A stretch of DNA of 64,000 nucleotides from the NCBI GenBank assembly GCA_045643885.1, contig JAZRFY010000029.1, positions 1 through 64,000 of the forward strand. The letters are read 5' to 3'. Made by a program: the position numbers and the translations under genes. The DNA comes from RGIG4608 sp045643885 (lineage in GTDB: Bacteria; Bacillota; Clostridia; Oscillospirales; CAG-272). The notes beneath the pieces were generated by a model. It ran no database searches. It saw only the letters and a list, made by a program, of their open reading frames with translations, and was not told the DNA's origin. Below, in pieces: positions 43,570 through 52,623 of the stretch (its first letter is position 1; every line of letters begins with the position of its first letter).

Positions 43570-44844
43570 ATGAAACTGCTTTTTTCAGTAAAATGTGACG
43601 GTATATTTAGGGTTGAAAAAGAAAATGAGGTATATAGCATTTGGAAACGTGACTCAGGGCAAGAAACTTGTACATTTTTTGATAGCAAAGGCAATGTACT
43701 CCCCGATTATAAACGTCCCCTGCTTAAGAAAGATTCGAACAATACTAAAGCTGTACCAGAATATTTAGAAGAGCCAGAGGATAAGCTCATTTATAACAAA
43801 TATGGACTTGCTTGCGCTGATAATTGCCTTGTAGATAGAGATGGCAATCCAATTGCTGATACCAATCTTAATATCGAATACTCATGCGGTGAATATGATA
43901 GATATTTCACCTTTGGAACAATAACTGAGGAACAAGACGAATCTATAAGTAGATACGGAGAAGCTGAAGGAATTACTCTTGATATTTATGATACCAAAAC
44001 AAGAAGCTATGTAGCTAAAGGTATTCCCGAATGCCGTCTTGACGTTTCATTCTATGATGGTGAGCCTGAAGTGATTTTAGCTGCTACCGGCCTCATTTAT
44101 GAGTATGATGAAGTGAAAGTATGCAAAACGGGTACTATAATCGGCAAAAAAGATGGTTTTGTTACAGTATATAATTTCTATGATGATTTAAAGACTTTAA
44201 ACATAACCAACGGAGATGCTTTTAACAGTCATTTGTCCGATTTGAAAGAGGGAGAGTTCCTTCCCTTCAACGAGGCTATGATGCAAGGTAAAGCAATATC
44301 TGATATCGCGTCCAATGAGTTTATAGATATTCGCGTTACAGAGTTAAAAACGTCATCCGAGATATATAATCAAAAAATGAGGGTTTTTGAAGTTTTAAAA
44401 GATAACTCAAAAGCGTATGATAAGCTTATTTTGTGGTTTGGCAAGGATACGTTTTGTCAGATGAATCTTCTCTCTTTACTTGCTTATTTAGAGCAAATTC
44501 AATACGAAGGCAAGATCGTATTAAATTATATCGATGATCACACCTTTGATATTATTGAGTCGGATATAAAAGTCGAACTCGGTGTTTATAAAAGACTGTA
44601 CAATGATGTTTTAGTATCTAAAAATCAAGTTAGAGCCGAGGGCGTTATTTTGCAAAAATCTCTTGACCTATATTATGATTATCTTTCGGATAATGGATCA
44701 CTTGCAACGTTTATCGAGAATAATCAAGATAAAGATAAGAAAACTTTGGTTTGTGAATTAATCAAGATTTCAGCTGATTACGGCATTTCCGATATTCAAG
44801 CAATTCAATTGATAGATAAATATATAAAAAACGGCATCTTTTGA
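43570..44844 (+). CDS. uncharacterised protein with DUF1835-like C-terminal half
   Basis: The 424-residue protein has no membrane helix. The N-terminal half is beta-rich (short repeats such as FRVEKENEVYSIW and LVDRDGNPIAD). The C-terminal half, from about residue 235, holds FLPFNEAMMQGKAIS and LILWFGKDTFCQMNLLSLLAYL, which recalls DUF1835-type proteins. The fusion of these halves is unusual to me. A GGGGGTG ribosome site precedes the ATG. It follows the orphan RNA, which could regulate it. Confidence 0.75.
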   Translation: MKLLFSVKCDGIFRVEKENEVYSIWKRDSGQETCTFFDSKGNVLPDYKRPLLKKDSNNTKAVPEYLEEPEDKLIYNKYGLACADNCLVDRDGNPIADTNLNIEYSCGEYDRYFTFGTITEEQDESISRYGEAEGITLDIYDTKTRSYVAKGIPECRLDVSFYDGEPEVILAATGLIYEYDEVKVCKTGTIIGKKDGFVTVYNFYDDLKTLNITNGDAFNSHLSDLKEGEFLPFNEAMMQGKAISDIASNEFIDIRVTELKTSSEIYNQKMRVFEVLKDNSKAYDKLILWFGKDTFCQMNLLSLLAYLEQIQYEGKIVLNYIDDHTFDIIESDIKVELGVYKRLYNDVLVSKNQVRAEGVILQKSLDLYYDYLSDNGSLATFIENNQDKDKKTLVCELIKISADYGISDIQAIQLIDKYIKNGIF

Positions 44845-44858
44845 TGCCGTTTTAATTT
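44828..44858. terminator. terminator between the DUF gene and the ABC-2 operon
   Basis: A perfect 11-bp stem AAAACGGCATC / GATGCCGTTTT with loop TTTT lies between convergent genes and overlaps the stop of the first. Confidence 0.85.
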
Positions 44859-44860
44859 TA

Positions 44861-45652
44861 TTAGGTTCCCGTACTTTCATACATTTTAACAAGCTTATTC
44901 CAAACTAAAATACATATACCTGCAAAAACGCTTGTGAATGCGAGCATTGACAAGGCAAGTACAATTGGATCGTGAACAGGTGCAAAAAGATTCTCAAATG
45001 GAAAAAACAAGCACAATCCAAGAGGAATAATAAATGTTAAAATAACTTGAATCACCTTAGGATATATCTTCATAGGATACTTGGTATATCCCGAGAAGTT
45101 ATATATGAATTGAAGCAACGGGCCACTGCGTTTGAATTTAAACGCCAAAGAAGCCACTAAAATCTTGAATGAGGAAATTATCACAGATGCACACAAAATG
45201 CCTAAAATCACTAAAATCAGGCTCGAGAATGTAACTGTAATGCCGAGATTAGCTCCGCAAAGAGTAATCAAAGCTATAGCAACGATTATTTCCCCTAAAG
45301 CTTCAAGCTGAACCTCTGATGCTATTACTTGAAACAGTACCGGCAAAGGTCTTAAAAACATATGATCAAGCTTGCCGGTTTTTACTTCCCAGTATGCAAC
45401 TGTCCAAAGCTTGTCGGTAAATAAATGGTCAAGACCTACTGCCATATTCGTAATTCCAAAAAGCATACCAATTTGATATATGTCATATCCGTCGATATTG
45501 GGGACGCTGCTTACAAGAATGTACAAGGTAAAGAGTGAGGTAGCTTCTGTGAATAAAAATGCAATAATTCCAATGATAACGTTGGCTTTGTATACAAGCT
45601 TGCTCATAAGAGAAAGCTTGGCATAGGTGAAGTAGAGCTTTAAATATTTCAT
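44861..45652 (-). CDS. ABC-2 type permease (second)
   Basis: The 263-residue membrane protein has about six helices and the DUF990/ABC-2 layout (TYAKLSLMSKLVYKANVIIG at the start, FLRPLPVLFQVIASEVQLEALGE in the middle). With the permease and ATPase genes upstream it makes a complete three-gene exporter. Substrate unknown; related systems export antibiotics or lipids. Confidence 0.88.
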   Translation of the reverse strand: MKYLKLYFTYAKLSLMSKLVYKANVIIGIIAFLFTEATSLFTLYILVSSVPNIDGYDIYQIGMLFGITNMAVGLDHLFTDKLWTVAYWEVKTGKLDHMFLRPLPVLFQVIASEVQLEALGEIIVAIALITLCGANLGITVTFSSLILVILGILCASVIISSFKILVASLAFKFKRSGPLLQFIYNFSGYTKYPMKIYPKVIQVILTFIIPLGLCLFFPFENLFAPVHDPIVLALSMLAFTSVFAGICILVWNKLVKMYESTGT

Positions 45653-45655
45653 ATC

Positions 45656-46501
45656 TTAACCTCCCTGCACCGTGATTTTCTTTAAGGCATGCTTAAAGAT
45701 TATATGGTTTATAAACTCGATCAAAACCACCCAAAGCAATGCGATGAAAATATAAATGATTATGTTTTTATAGTCAAGCTTGCCCATCAAGGTTAAAACA
45801 GGAACTGAATTCATGAACGCAAATGGCGTGTATGAAAATATAACGCCTAAAGTTCCCATATAAGCCAACGGCACCATTTGTCCACCAAGGAAGCCCTGGA
45901 GCGCATTTCTTGCCATATTCAATCCGAATAGATGGTCGGTGTAGAACACGAGCATGCCCACAAAATAGCTCAGAGCGTTATTTATGAAGGCAGCAAGTAT
46001 GCTAAATATCAGGAAGAATACAACGTTTATAAGAAATGCCCAGAATGTTGTTTGAAGCAATCCAAGTGAAATGAAAATAGCATAGATTACCGTCATAAAC
46101 GGTACTATTATAAGCACAAAATCGAAAGCTATAACGCCCAGATATGCAAATAAGTGTCTTAATCTGTACGATACTGGCTTGGTGAGGCTGTTTGCAACCG
46201 TTCCCTCTCTGATGTCAGTCCATATGTCATAGCTCGTTTCTCCTGCTCCCATAATGAATGAGAAGAAAAATGACGTGAGCATATAAAGAACCATATCGTA
46301 AAAGGTAAAACCGTTAATTACTGCAGAAAGTCCTTCGGGAGAGTTTCGGTAAATTGCCTTGTAAAGGAATAACACGAAGAATATCTGAATGAAGGATATG
46401 GCTATCCACATAAATATCTGCGCCTTATATGTTATTTCGATTTTAATACCGGCTTTTGCAAACGGCAAATACAATTTAAGTTTATTCTTAATGTTTTTCA
46501 T
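45656..46501 (-). CDS. ABC-2 type permease (first)
   Basis: The protein of about 281 residues has six predicted helices and the ABC-2 conserved cytosolic stretch DIREGTVANSLTKPVSYRLRHL. The start at 46501 (MKNIKNKLKLYLPFAKAG) is preferred; it overlaps the end of the ATPase gene by 14 bases. Three bases separate its stop from the next permease. Confidence 0.88.
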   Translation of the reverse strand: MKNIKNKLKLYLPFAKAGIKIEITYKAQIFMWIAISFIQIFFVLFLYKAIYRNSPEGLSAVINGFTFYDMVLYMLTSFFFSFIMGAGETSYDIWTDIREGTVANSLTKPVSYRLRHLFAYLGVIAFDFVLIIVPFMTVIYAIFISLGLLQTTFWAFLINVVFFLIFSILAAFINNALSYFVGMLVFYTDHLFGLNMARNALQGFLGGQMVPLAYMGTLGVIFSYTPFAFMNSVPVLTLMGKLDYKNIIIYIFIALLWVVLIEFINHIIFKHALKKITVQGG

Positions 46502-47474
46502 ATAATTGTTTGGTAATGTCCTCAATAGAAATATCTTCTATCTTAAAATCCTTTATATGATATGTATTTATAAGATGAAGAAGCATATCGTCAAGATCAA
46601 TATCGTTAAGGGAAAATTTAATAGCAATATTGCTATCAGTTTTTTCAAAATCAACGTTCTTGAATTTTGCTGAGATTTCTCCTTGATTGATTTCGCAATT
46701 TGAAGGAACAAAGATTGTCTTGGTATTACCAAAACGGTATTTTATGTTGGCAAGGCTTCCATCATATAGAATTTTACCCTTATCGATTATGATGATTCGG
46801 TTACAAAGCTCTTCAATATCCTTCATATCGTGAGTAGTCAGGATAACTGTTATGTTATATTTTTTATTGAGCTCTTTGATGGCACTTCTTATATTGTCTT
46901 TAACAAGCACGTCAAGACCTATGGTAGGCTCGTCAAGATATACGATCTTAGGAGAATGTATAAGAGCAGCTGCAAAGTCGGCTCTCATTCTTTGACCGAG
47001 AGAAAGGGATCTTACAGTTTGTGTGAGGAACGGTTTAAGGTCTAAAAGATCGCAAAGATATTCAAAGCGCTCGTTATAATCTTCATCGGAAACCTCATAA
47101 ATGCTCTTGAGTATTTTGAATGTTTCAATGAGAGGGATGTCCCACCACAACTGAGTTTTTTGACCGAAAACAACACCCATGTTCTTGTTGATTTTTTGTC
47201 TGTCCTTGTCAAAGCCCATTCCGTTTACAGTTACAGAGCCTGCAGTAGGATAAAGGATTCCACACATCATCTTGATGGTTGTGCTCTTTCCTGCTCCGTT
47301 TGCTCCAATATAACCGACTATCTCACCCTCTTGTATATCAAATGAGATATCGTCAACTGCCTTGACTTCATCATATTTTCTTGAAAACAAAGACTTTATC
47401 ATTCCGATAAGTCCCTCTTCTCTGAGAGGTTTTTTGAATGTTTTTGAAAGATTTTTCACGCTGATGATACTCAT
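46488..47474 (-). CDS. ABC-2 transporter ATP-binding protein
   Basis: The 328-residue ATPase has Walker A GANGAGKST, signature LSLGQRMRAD, Walker B IVYLDEPTIGLD and switch His in LTTHDM, then a C-terminal extension of about 80 residues as in NatA/DrrA-like exporters. It is first in the operon and drives the two downstream permeases. Confidence 0.93.
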   Translation of the reverse strand: MSIISVKNLSKTFKKPLREEGLIGMIKSLFSRKYDEVKAVDDISFDIQEGEIVGYIGANGAGKSTTIKMMCGILYPTAGSVTVNGMGFDKDRQKINKNMGVVFGQKTQLWWDIPLIETFKILKSIYEVSDEDYNERFEYLCDLLDLKPFLTQTVRSLSLGQRMRADFAAALIHSPKIVYLDEPTIGLDVLVKDNIRSAIKELNKKYNITVILTTHDMKDIEELCNRIIIIDKGKILYDGSLANIKYRFGNTKTIFVPSNCEINQGEISAKFKNVDFEKTDSNIAIKFSLNDIDLDDMLLHLINTYHIKDFKIEDISIEDITKQLYEKH

Positions 47475-47500
47475 TAAGTACCTCCTAAATTAAATCATAA

Positions 47501-48667
47501 CTATTTATTTTGTGTGATATTAAAGGTTTTTAAAACCATAACCAGCATTAACACGAAAAAAATTTCTATGTAAATTGGAAAAGAATTGAATCCTGATATA
47601 TTTGAAATTAATCCGAATAACGTAGGTATTAGCGTTGCTCCGCAATACGCACTAGCCATTTGAATGCCAATAATCGCACCTGAATTCTCTGCCCCAAAAT
47701 TATATGGAGTGGAGTGAATTATGCAAGGATATATTGGCGCACATCCAAGTCCGATTACGATAAGTCCTATAAGCGAGAAAATGTTATTGCTTGTAGGAAG
47801 AAGCATTAAAAAGATGCCTGTGAAAATTATAGTAGATCCAAGGATTATCATCTTTTTATCACCGAGCTTGTCCATAAAGAATCCACCCACAAATCTGCCA
47901 ACAGTCATACCGATAAAGAACAAAGAGGCAAATGCTGCAGCGCTTGGCTCGTCCATGCCCCTTGACTTAACCAAGTATGTGCATGCCCAAGTCATAGCGG
48001 TACATTCACCTGCACAATAAGCAAAAAATCCAAGCAAAAGTGATGGTACTCCCTTGATTTTAAGCGCAGAAATCAATCCTAAGCTTTTGCTATCGGATTT
48101 AGACTCAGAATCATTTGAGGTCGTATTTACCTTCCACATAGGAAGAGTAAATAAAAGAATAAATCCAATAATAAATTGAATTATAGAAATAATACGATAT
48201 CCATCGTTCCAGACGGTATAAGTAAGAGCATAGCTCATTACGAATGGACTTATGATAGTACCAACACCCCAAAAGCAATGTAGCCAACTCATATGCTTTG
48301 AGGAATAATGAATTGCAACGTAATTATTTAGCGCAGCATCGATTGCACCTGCACCTAGCCCGTATGGTATTGCGAATGCAATAAGTACCCACACGTTTGG
48401 AGCATAGGAGAATCCCATAAGGGCAATAGCCGTCATAAATACGCTAACGGTAGTGACCTTATGAGTGCCAAATCTTTTGGTGAGCTTATCGGAAAATAAG
48501 CTTGAAATAATTGTGCCTGCTGATACAATCATTGTAATAGCGCCCATAAAAGATATGGAAACACCAATATCTTGATGCATCACGGGCCATGCAGAGCCAA
48601 GAAGTGAGTCGGGCAATCCAAGGCTAATGAATGCAAGATAAATTAAAATAATTAGTAATGTGTACAT
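47501..48667 (-). CDS. MFS transporter
   Basis: The protein of about 388 residues has 12 predicted helices and the family features ISLGLPDSLLGSAWPVM in helix 1 and a loop-2/3 motif SDKLTKRFG. The substrate is unknown; sugar or drug efflux are possible. The ATG at 48667 lacks a good ribosome site and lies 12 bases after the T run of the terminator of the preceding gene, so its expression signals are unclear. Confidence 0.85.
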   Translation of the reverse strand: MYTLLIILIYLAFISLGLPDSLLGSAWPVMHQDIGVSISFMGAITMIVSAGTIISSLFSDKLTKRFGTHKVTTVSVFMTAIALMGFSYAPNVWVLIAFAIPYGLGAGAIDAALNNYVAIHYSSKHMSWLHCFWGVGTIISPFVMSYALTYTVWNDGYRIISIIQFIIGFILLFTLPMWKVNTTSNDSESKSDSKSLGLISALKIKGVPSLLLGFFAYCAGECTAMTWACTYLVKSRGMDEPSAAAFASLFFIGMTVGRFVGGFFMDKLGDKKMIILGSTIIFTGIFLMLLPTSNNIFSLIGLIVIGLGCAPIYPCIIHSTPYNFGAENSGAIIGIQMASAYCGATLIPTLFGLISNISGFNSFPIYIEIFFVLMLVMVLKTFNITQNK

Positions 48668-48681
48668 ATAAAACAAAAAAC

Positions 48682-48707
48682 AAAGCACACCCGATCAGAT
48701 GTGCTTT
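48682..48707 (-). terminator. terminator of the cytidylate-kinase-like gene
   Basis: The stem AAAGCACA / TGTGCTTT with a 10-base loop is followed on the minus strand by a T-rich stretch. Confidence 0.75.
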
Positions 48708-48728
48708 GAAATACGTGATTTGATTAGG

Positions 48729-49331
48729 TTAAAACATTTTAGCAATAATGGGAACGATTTCTTTGATAACAACGTCAGTTGTATTTATGCAAAGGTCGTA
48801 ATTATTCTTATCTCCCCACTTGTTACCTGTATAATAATCGTAATATTTAGCACGGTTCTTATCGATTGATAAGATTTGTTTTTTAATTTCTTTTTCGGTA
48901 AGATGCTTTTGTGCGTCGGTGTTACGAGCAATACAGCGACGAATTCTGCTATCTATATCTGCATAAACGAAAATACGATGAGGCTTGAGATCCTTGAGAA
49001 TAAAGTCTGCGCATCGTCCAACGATAACGCAGCTTGATTTTTGGGCAAGCTCACGAATAATTTCACTTTGTGCAAGATAGATTGACTGCTCTTGCTGGAT
49101 GTAAAAGCTATCAGTAACAAACATGCTTTGTCCGATTGTAATCGGATAAAGGTGATGAGGCTTACCCTCGAGAACTTCTTGAACGTATTCCTGTGACATA
49201 GATGTTTTTTCAGCAATCGCTGTGATTATTTCTTTGTCATAGTATTCAATGCCAAGCTCCTCAGCAAGTCGTCTTCCAAGCTCTCTTCCTCCGCTACCGA
49301 ATTCGCGGCCAATAGTGATTATCTTATTCAT
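48729..49331 (-). CDS. cytidylate kinase-like family protein
   Basis: The 200-residue P-loop kinase begins KIITIGREFGSGGRELGRRLAEELG, the degenerate P-loop of the cytidylate_kin2 group, with CVIVGRCADFIL and a lid region with RIRRCIARN. Members occur widely in Clostridia, and their substrate is not established. It has a clear promoter. Confidence 0.87.
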   Translation of the reverse strand: MNKIITIGREFGSGGRELGRRLAEELGIEYYDKEIITAIAEKTSMSQEYVQEVLEGKPHHLYPITIGQSMFVTDSFYIQQEQSIYLAQSEIIRELAQKSSCVIVGRCADFILKDLKPHRIFVYADIDSRIRRCIARNTDAQKHLTEKEIKKQILSIDKNRAKYYDYYTGNKWGDKNNYDLCINTTDVVIKEIVPIIAKMF

Positions 49332-49364
49332 AGAGTCTCTCCTTATCTGAAGAATTATATGTCA

Positions 49365-49393
49365 ATTATAGCATTGTTTAAGTGCTTTGTCAA
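49365..49393 (-). promoter_or_regulatory. promoter of the cytidylate-kinase-like gene
   Basis: On the minus strand TTGACA and TATAAT are separated by 17 bases. Confidence 0.82.
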
Positions 49394-49398
49394 TAAAA

Positions 49399-49430
49399 AT
49401 GGCTCAATCAATTTTGATTGAGCCATATAT
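49399..49430. terminator. terminator of the small P-loop gene
   Basis: A perfect 12-bp stem ATGGCTCAATCA / TGATTGAGCCAT with loop ATTT lies after the stop at 49436. A/T-rich tails follow on both sides. Confidence 0.8.
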
Positions 49431-49435
49431 TTAAA

Positions 49436-49843
49436 TTAGATGAACTTCTTCATTACGTCTGTTGTATTCTCAACGGGCAAAGAAGATGTAATAAGAACGT
49501 TTACGTTGCTCTTAAGTGCAAGTGCTTCAACAGAAAGCAAGAACTTTTCAAAAGCAGGAACATCCTCGTTGCAGATCTTCAAGCAAGAGTCGATAAAGAT
49601 GTCAGTAACGTCGTAGTTGCTAGCCAAAATGCCTGCAACAAAACCGTAAAGAGACTGAGCATCAGTAACCAAGTATTCAACAGTATCTATAAGTCTGATC
49701 TGGCTGTTAATGTCATAACGCAATTTGTTACCCTTTTCAATGCAAACAACACAACCGTTTGTTGCAGCCTGAGCCTGATTTACCATCTCAATAAGAGTTT
49801 TTGTTTTGCCTGTACCCTTAACGCCAATTATCAATTTCACCAT
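49436..49843 (-). CDS. small P-loop ATPase of unknown function
   Basis: The 135-residue protein has a Walker A motif GVKGTGKTKTL (about 7-17) and a Walker-B-like strand TDIFIDSCLKI (about 79-89), then VLITSSLP. It has no partner domain. Similar small clostridial proteins are loosely annotated as PilT-like, without pilus genes here. A single gene with its own promoter and terminator. Confidence 0.8.
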   Translation of the reverse strand: MVKLIIGVKGTGKTKTLIEMVNQAQAATNGCVVCIEKGNKLRYDINSQIRLIDTVEYLVTDAQSLYGFVAGILASNYDVTDIFIDSCLKICNEDVPAFEKFLLSVEALALKSNVNVLITSSLPVENTTDVMKKFI

Positions 49844-49896
49844 AATTAAATTACCTCCAGGAGTATATTAAAGCTAAACGCTTCTTTCATACACTA

Positions 49897-49925
49897 ATTA
49901 TACACTATGGTTTGATAAATTGCAA
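49897..49925 (-). promoter_or_regulatory. promoter of the small P-loop gene
   Basis: On the minus strand TTGCAA and TATAAT are separated by 17 bases. Confidence 0.75.
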
Positions 49926-49983
49926 GTGGTTTTTATAAAAAATTAACCAAAAAAATGCACAAAATCATCAAAAAATAGCAATA

Positions 49984-51321
49984 TTAAATATTTCTTTCCT
50001 CAAGAGCCTTTCTGCGTTCCTCATAACCGGGTTTTCCAAGCATAGCAAACATGTTATTCTTGTATTCTTCAACACCGGGCTGGTCAAAGGGATTTACGCC
50101 AAGAAGGTAGCCGGACATTGCACAAGCAAGCTCGAAGAAGTAAATGAGGTAACCAAGGCAATATGCATTTCTCTCTGCAATCTCGATGTGAATATTGGGA
50201 ACGTCACCGTCGATATGTGCAAGCTGGGTAGCTCTCATAGCTGTCTGCTTAAGCTCGTTTATATCTTTTCCTGCAAGGAAGTTAAGGCCATCGATGTTGG
50301 CTTCATCATAAGGAATTGTGAAATTGCTCTTAGTGTCATTAACAGAAAGAACTGTTTCAAAGAGCATCTTTTCACCCTGCTGGATGTACTGACCGAGTGA
50401 GTGAAGGTCTGTTGAGAAGATAAGTGATGAGGGGAAGATTCCCTTTCCGTCTTTTCCTTCGCTCTCGCCGTAAAGCTGCTTCCACCATTCCTGAAGAGTG
50501 GTTGTGAAGGGCTCGTAGCCAACGAGGATTTCAAGGTGTTTACCCTTACGATAAAGAATGTTTCTCATTGCAGCATACTTGTATGCATCATTGTTGTTGA
50601 GATCGGGATCGGAGTATGCAATACGAGCTGCGTTAGCACCCTCCATAAGAGAATCGATATCAACACCTGCAACTGCTATAGGAAGAAGACCAACTGCTGT
50701 AAGTACGGAGAAACGACCACCAACGTCATCGGGGATTACGAATGTTTCATAGCCCTGCTGAGTTGAGAATGCTTTAAGTGTTCCTCTTTCTCTGTCAGTA
50801 GTAACGTAAATTCTCTTTTTAGCTTCTTCAACGCCATATTTCTTTTCAAGGAAAGCTCTGAGAATTCTAAATGCAACTGCAGGCTCAGTTGTTGTACCGC
50901 ACTTTGAAATTACGTTGATACAAACGTTCTTGTGCTCGCAGATGGTGAGAAGCTCATTAAGATATGCAGCACTGATATTGCATCCTGCATAGTATATGGA
51001 AGGAGTATTTTCTTTTGCTTCGTTATAGTTGATAGCACTAAGAAATTCAATAATTGCCTTTGTTCCAAGGTAAGAACCGCCGATGCCTATAACGATAAAT
51101 GCGTCACAATCCTTCTGGATTCTCTTTGCAGCTTCTTTGATGCGTGCAAATTCTTCCTTGTCATAATTTTGAGGAAGATCCAACCAACCAAGGAAATTGC
51201 TTCCTGCCCCTGTTTTTTCTCTAAGCATCTTGTCTGCAAGCTTAACCATGGGAGAGATGCAGTCATATTCATGTTTAGCAATAAATTTCTTTAAATATTT
51301 ATCGTTTAATTTAAGTGTCAT
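49984..51321 (-). CDS. pgi: glucose-6-phosphate isomerase
   Basis: The 445-residue enzyme interconverts glucose-6-phosphate and fructose-6-phosphate. It has the phosphate-binding IGIGGSYLGTKAIIEF (about 77-92), SKCGTTTEPAVAFR, DDVGGRFSVLTAVGLLPIA and a C-terminal GVNPFDQPGVEEYKNNMF. The length is that of the short bacterial form. Confidence 0.96.
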   Translation of the reverse strand: MTLKLNDKYLKKFIAKHEYDCISPMVKLADKMLREKTGAGSNFLGWLDLPQNYDKEEFARIKEAAKRIQKDCDAFIVIGIGGSYLGTKAIIEFLSAINYNEAKENTPSIYYAGCNISAAYLNELLTICEHKNVCINVISKCGTTTEPAVAFRILRAFLEKKYGVEEAKKRIYVTTDRERGTLKAFSTQQGYETFVIPDDVGGRFSVLTAVGLLPIAVAGVDIDSLMEGANAARIAYSDPDLNNNDAYKYAAMRNILYRKGKHLEILVGYEPFTTTLQEWWKQLYGESEGKDGKGIFPSSLIFSTDLHSLGQYIQQGEKMLFETVLSVNDTKSNFTIPYDEANIDGLNFLAGKDINELKQTAMRATQLAHIDGDVPNIHIEIAERNAYCLGYLIYFFELACAMSGYLLGVNPFDQPGVEEYKNNMFAMLGKPGYEERRKALEERNI

Positions 51322-51397
51322 TTTTTGTGTTTCCCTTCTAAATTCAAACTATCAACTATTTTACTACTTTTTAATTGAAAATGCAAGATGTTTTTTG

Positions 51398-52561
51398 CTA
51401 TTTTAGAAGAAATTTTGACAAAATTCTTACAAACAAATCCATAAAATTCATTTTATCAACGCTTACAATACTTACAATATCAGATTTTCCCAGTTCTTCC
51501 CCATTTAACGAGTATTCAACATATCCTAAACTGTCACCTTTTTGTATTGGCGCTTTAATATATTGAGGTAAATTTATAGTTTTCTTTACGTTTTTTGATT
51601 GCCCCTTAGAAACTACCGTTGCAAATCCTTTAGTTGATATACTGCATTGATTTTCCAACCCGGAATTTACCTTGATTGGATTAAGATATTGAGCCTCGTC
51701 TTCATATAGCTCGTAATTAGCAAATCCCCAGTTAAGTAACTGTGTGGCTATTGCGTTTCTCACGTCACTACTCGGTGCACCCATGACTACGCATATTAAA
51801 TGCATGTTCCCTCTCTTGGCAGTTGCACTGACACAAAACTTTGCTCTGTCAGTTGAACCCGTTTTAAGTCCTGTTGCACCCTTATAGAATCTTACCAATC
51901 TATTGGTATTTGTAAGTCCAAACTCTCCGTTTCGGATGGTGTCCATCCAAGTGGAGCTGAATTCAAGAATCTTTTCATATTTTATCAATTCTCTTGACAT
52001 AATGGCAATATCTCGCGCAGAGGTTAAGTGATTGGTGGTTGTATCGTCAAGACCGTTCGTGTTTTCGAAACTTGTGTTAGACATCCCAAGCTCTTTGGCT
52101 TTTTCGTTCATTTTTGAAACGAATGCTTCTTCCGATCCACATATATGTTCAGCTAATGCAACAGCTGCATCATTGGCTGAAGCGATTACAACGCTTTTAA
52201 TCAAATCGAGAGCACTCATTTGCTCCCCCTCTTTCAGATATATCTGAGAACCCCCCATGGATGCCGCATAAGCACTTGCGGTGATTGTATCGTTATAATT
52301 AAGATTCCCTTTTGCTATCTCTTCCATGACCAGTAGAAGCGTCATGATTTTAGTAACCGAAGCAGGAGGCAATTCTTTGTCAGCATTCATTTCGTATAGC
52401 ACGGTTTGTGTTGATGCCTCCATCAGAATAACGCTTTCGCAATCAAAAGTCATAGTATTCTCATTTTTATCCAAAGAAAATGCTTGAATCGTCAAGCAAG
52501 GGATCAATAAAAATATCACTAAAATCAAAGCCAATAGCCTTCTATAAAATAAAATGCTCAT
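51398..52561 (-). CDS. D-alanyl-D-alanine carboxypeptidase, DacF/PBP5 type
   Basis: The 387-residue serine peptidase trims the terminal D-Ala from peptidoglycan stem peptides outside the membrane. It has a signal peptide (about 1-27), SVTK with the nucleophile Ser (about 69-72), the SAN motif in VIASANDA, KTG in GLKTGSTDRAK, and the PBP5-associated C-terminal beta domain. In spore formers such enzymes (DacF, DacB) set cortex cross-linking, but a vegetative role is equally possible. Confidence 0.92.
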   Translation of the reverse strand: MSILFYRRLLALILVIFLLIPCLTIQAFSLDKNENTMTFDCESVILMEASTQTVLYEMNADKELPPASVTKIMTLLLVMEEIAKGNLNYNDTITASAYAASMGGSQIYLKEGEQMSALDLIKSVVIASANDAAVALAEHICGSEEAFVSKMNEKAKELGMSNTSFENTNGLDDTTTNHLTSARDIAIMSRELIKYEKILEFSSTWMDTIRNGEFGLTNTNRLVRFYKGATGLKTGSTDRAKFCVSATAKRGNMHLICVVMGAPSSDVRNAIATQLLNWGFANYELYEDEAQYLNPIKVNSGLENQCSISTKGFATVVSKGQSKNVKKTINLPQYIKAPIQKGDSLGYVEYSLNGEELGKSDIVSIVSVDKMNFMDLFVRILSKFLLK

Positions 52562-52623
52562 ATTCTTTCACTCCTCTTTGTTTTAGTGAAATATATGAGC
52601 ATTTTATTTGTAATATTACAATC

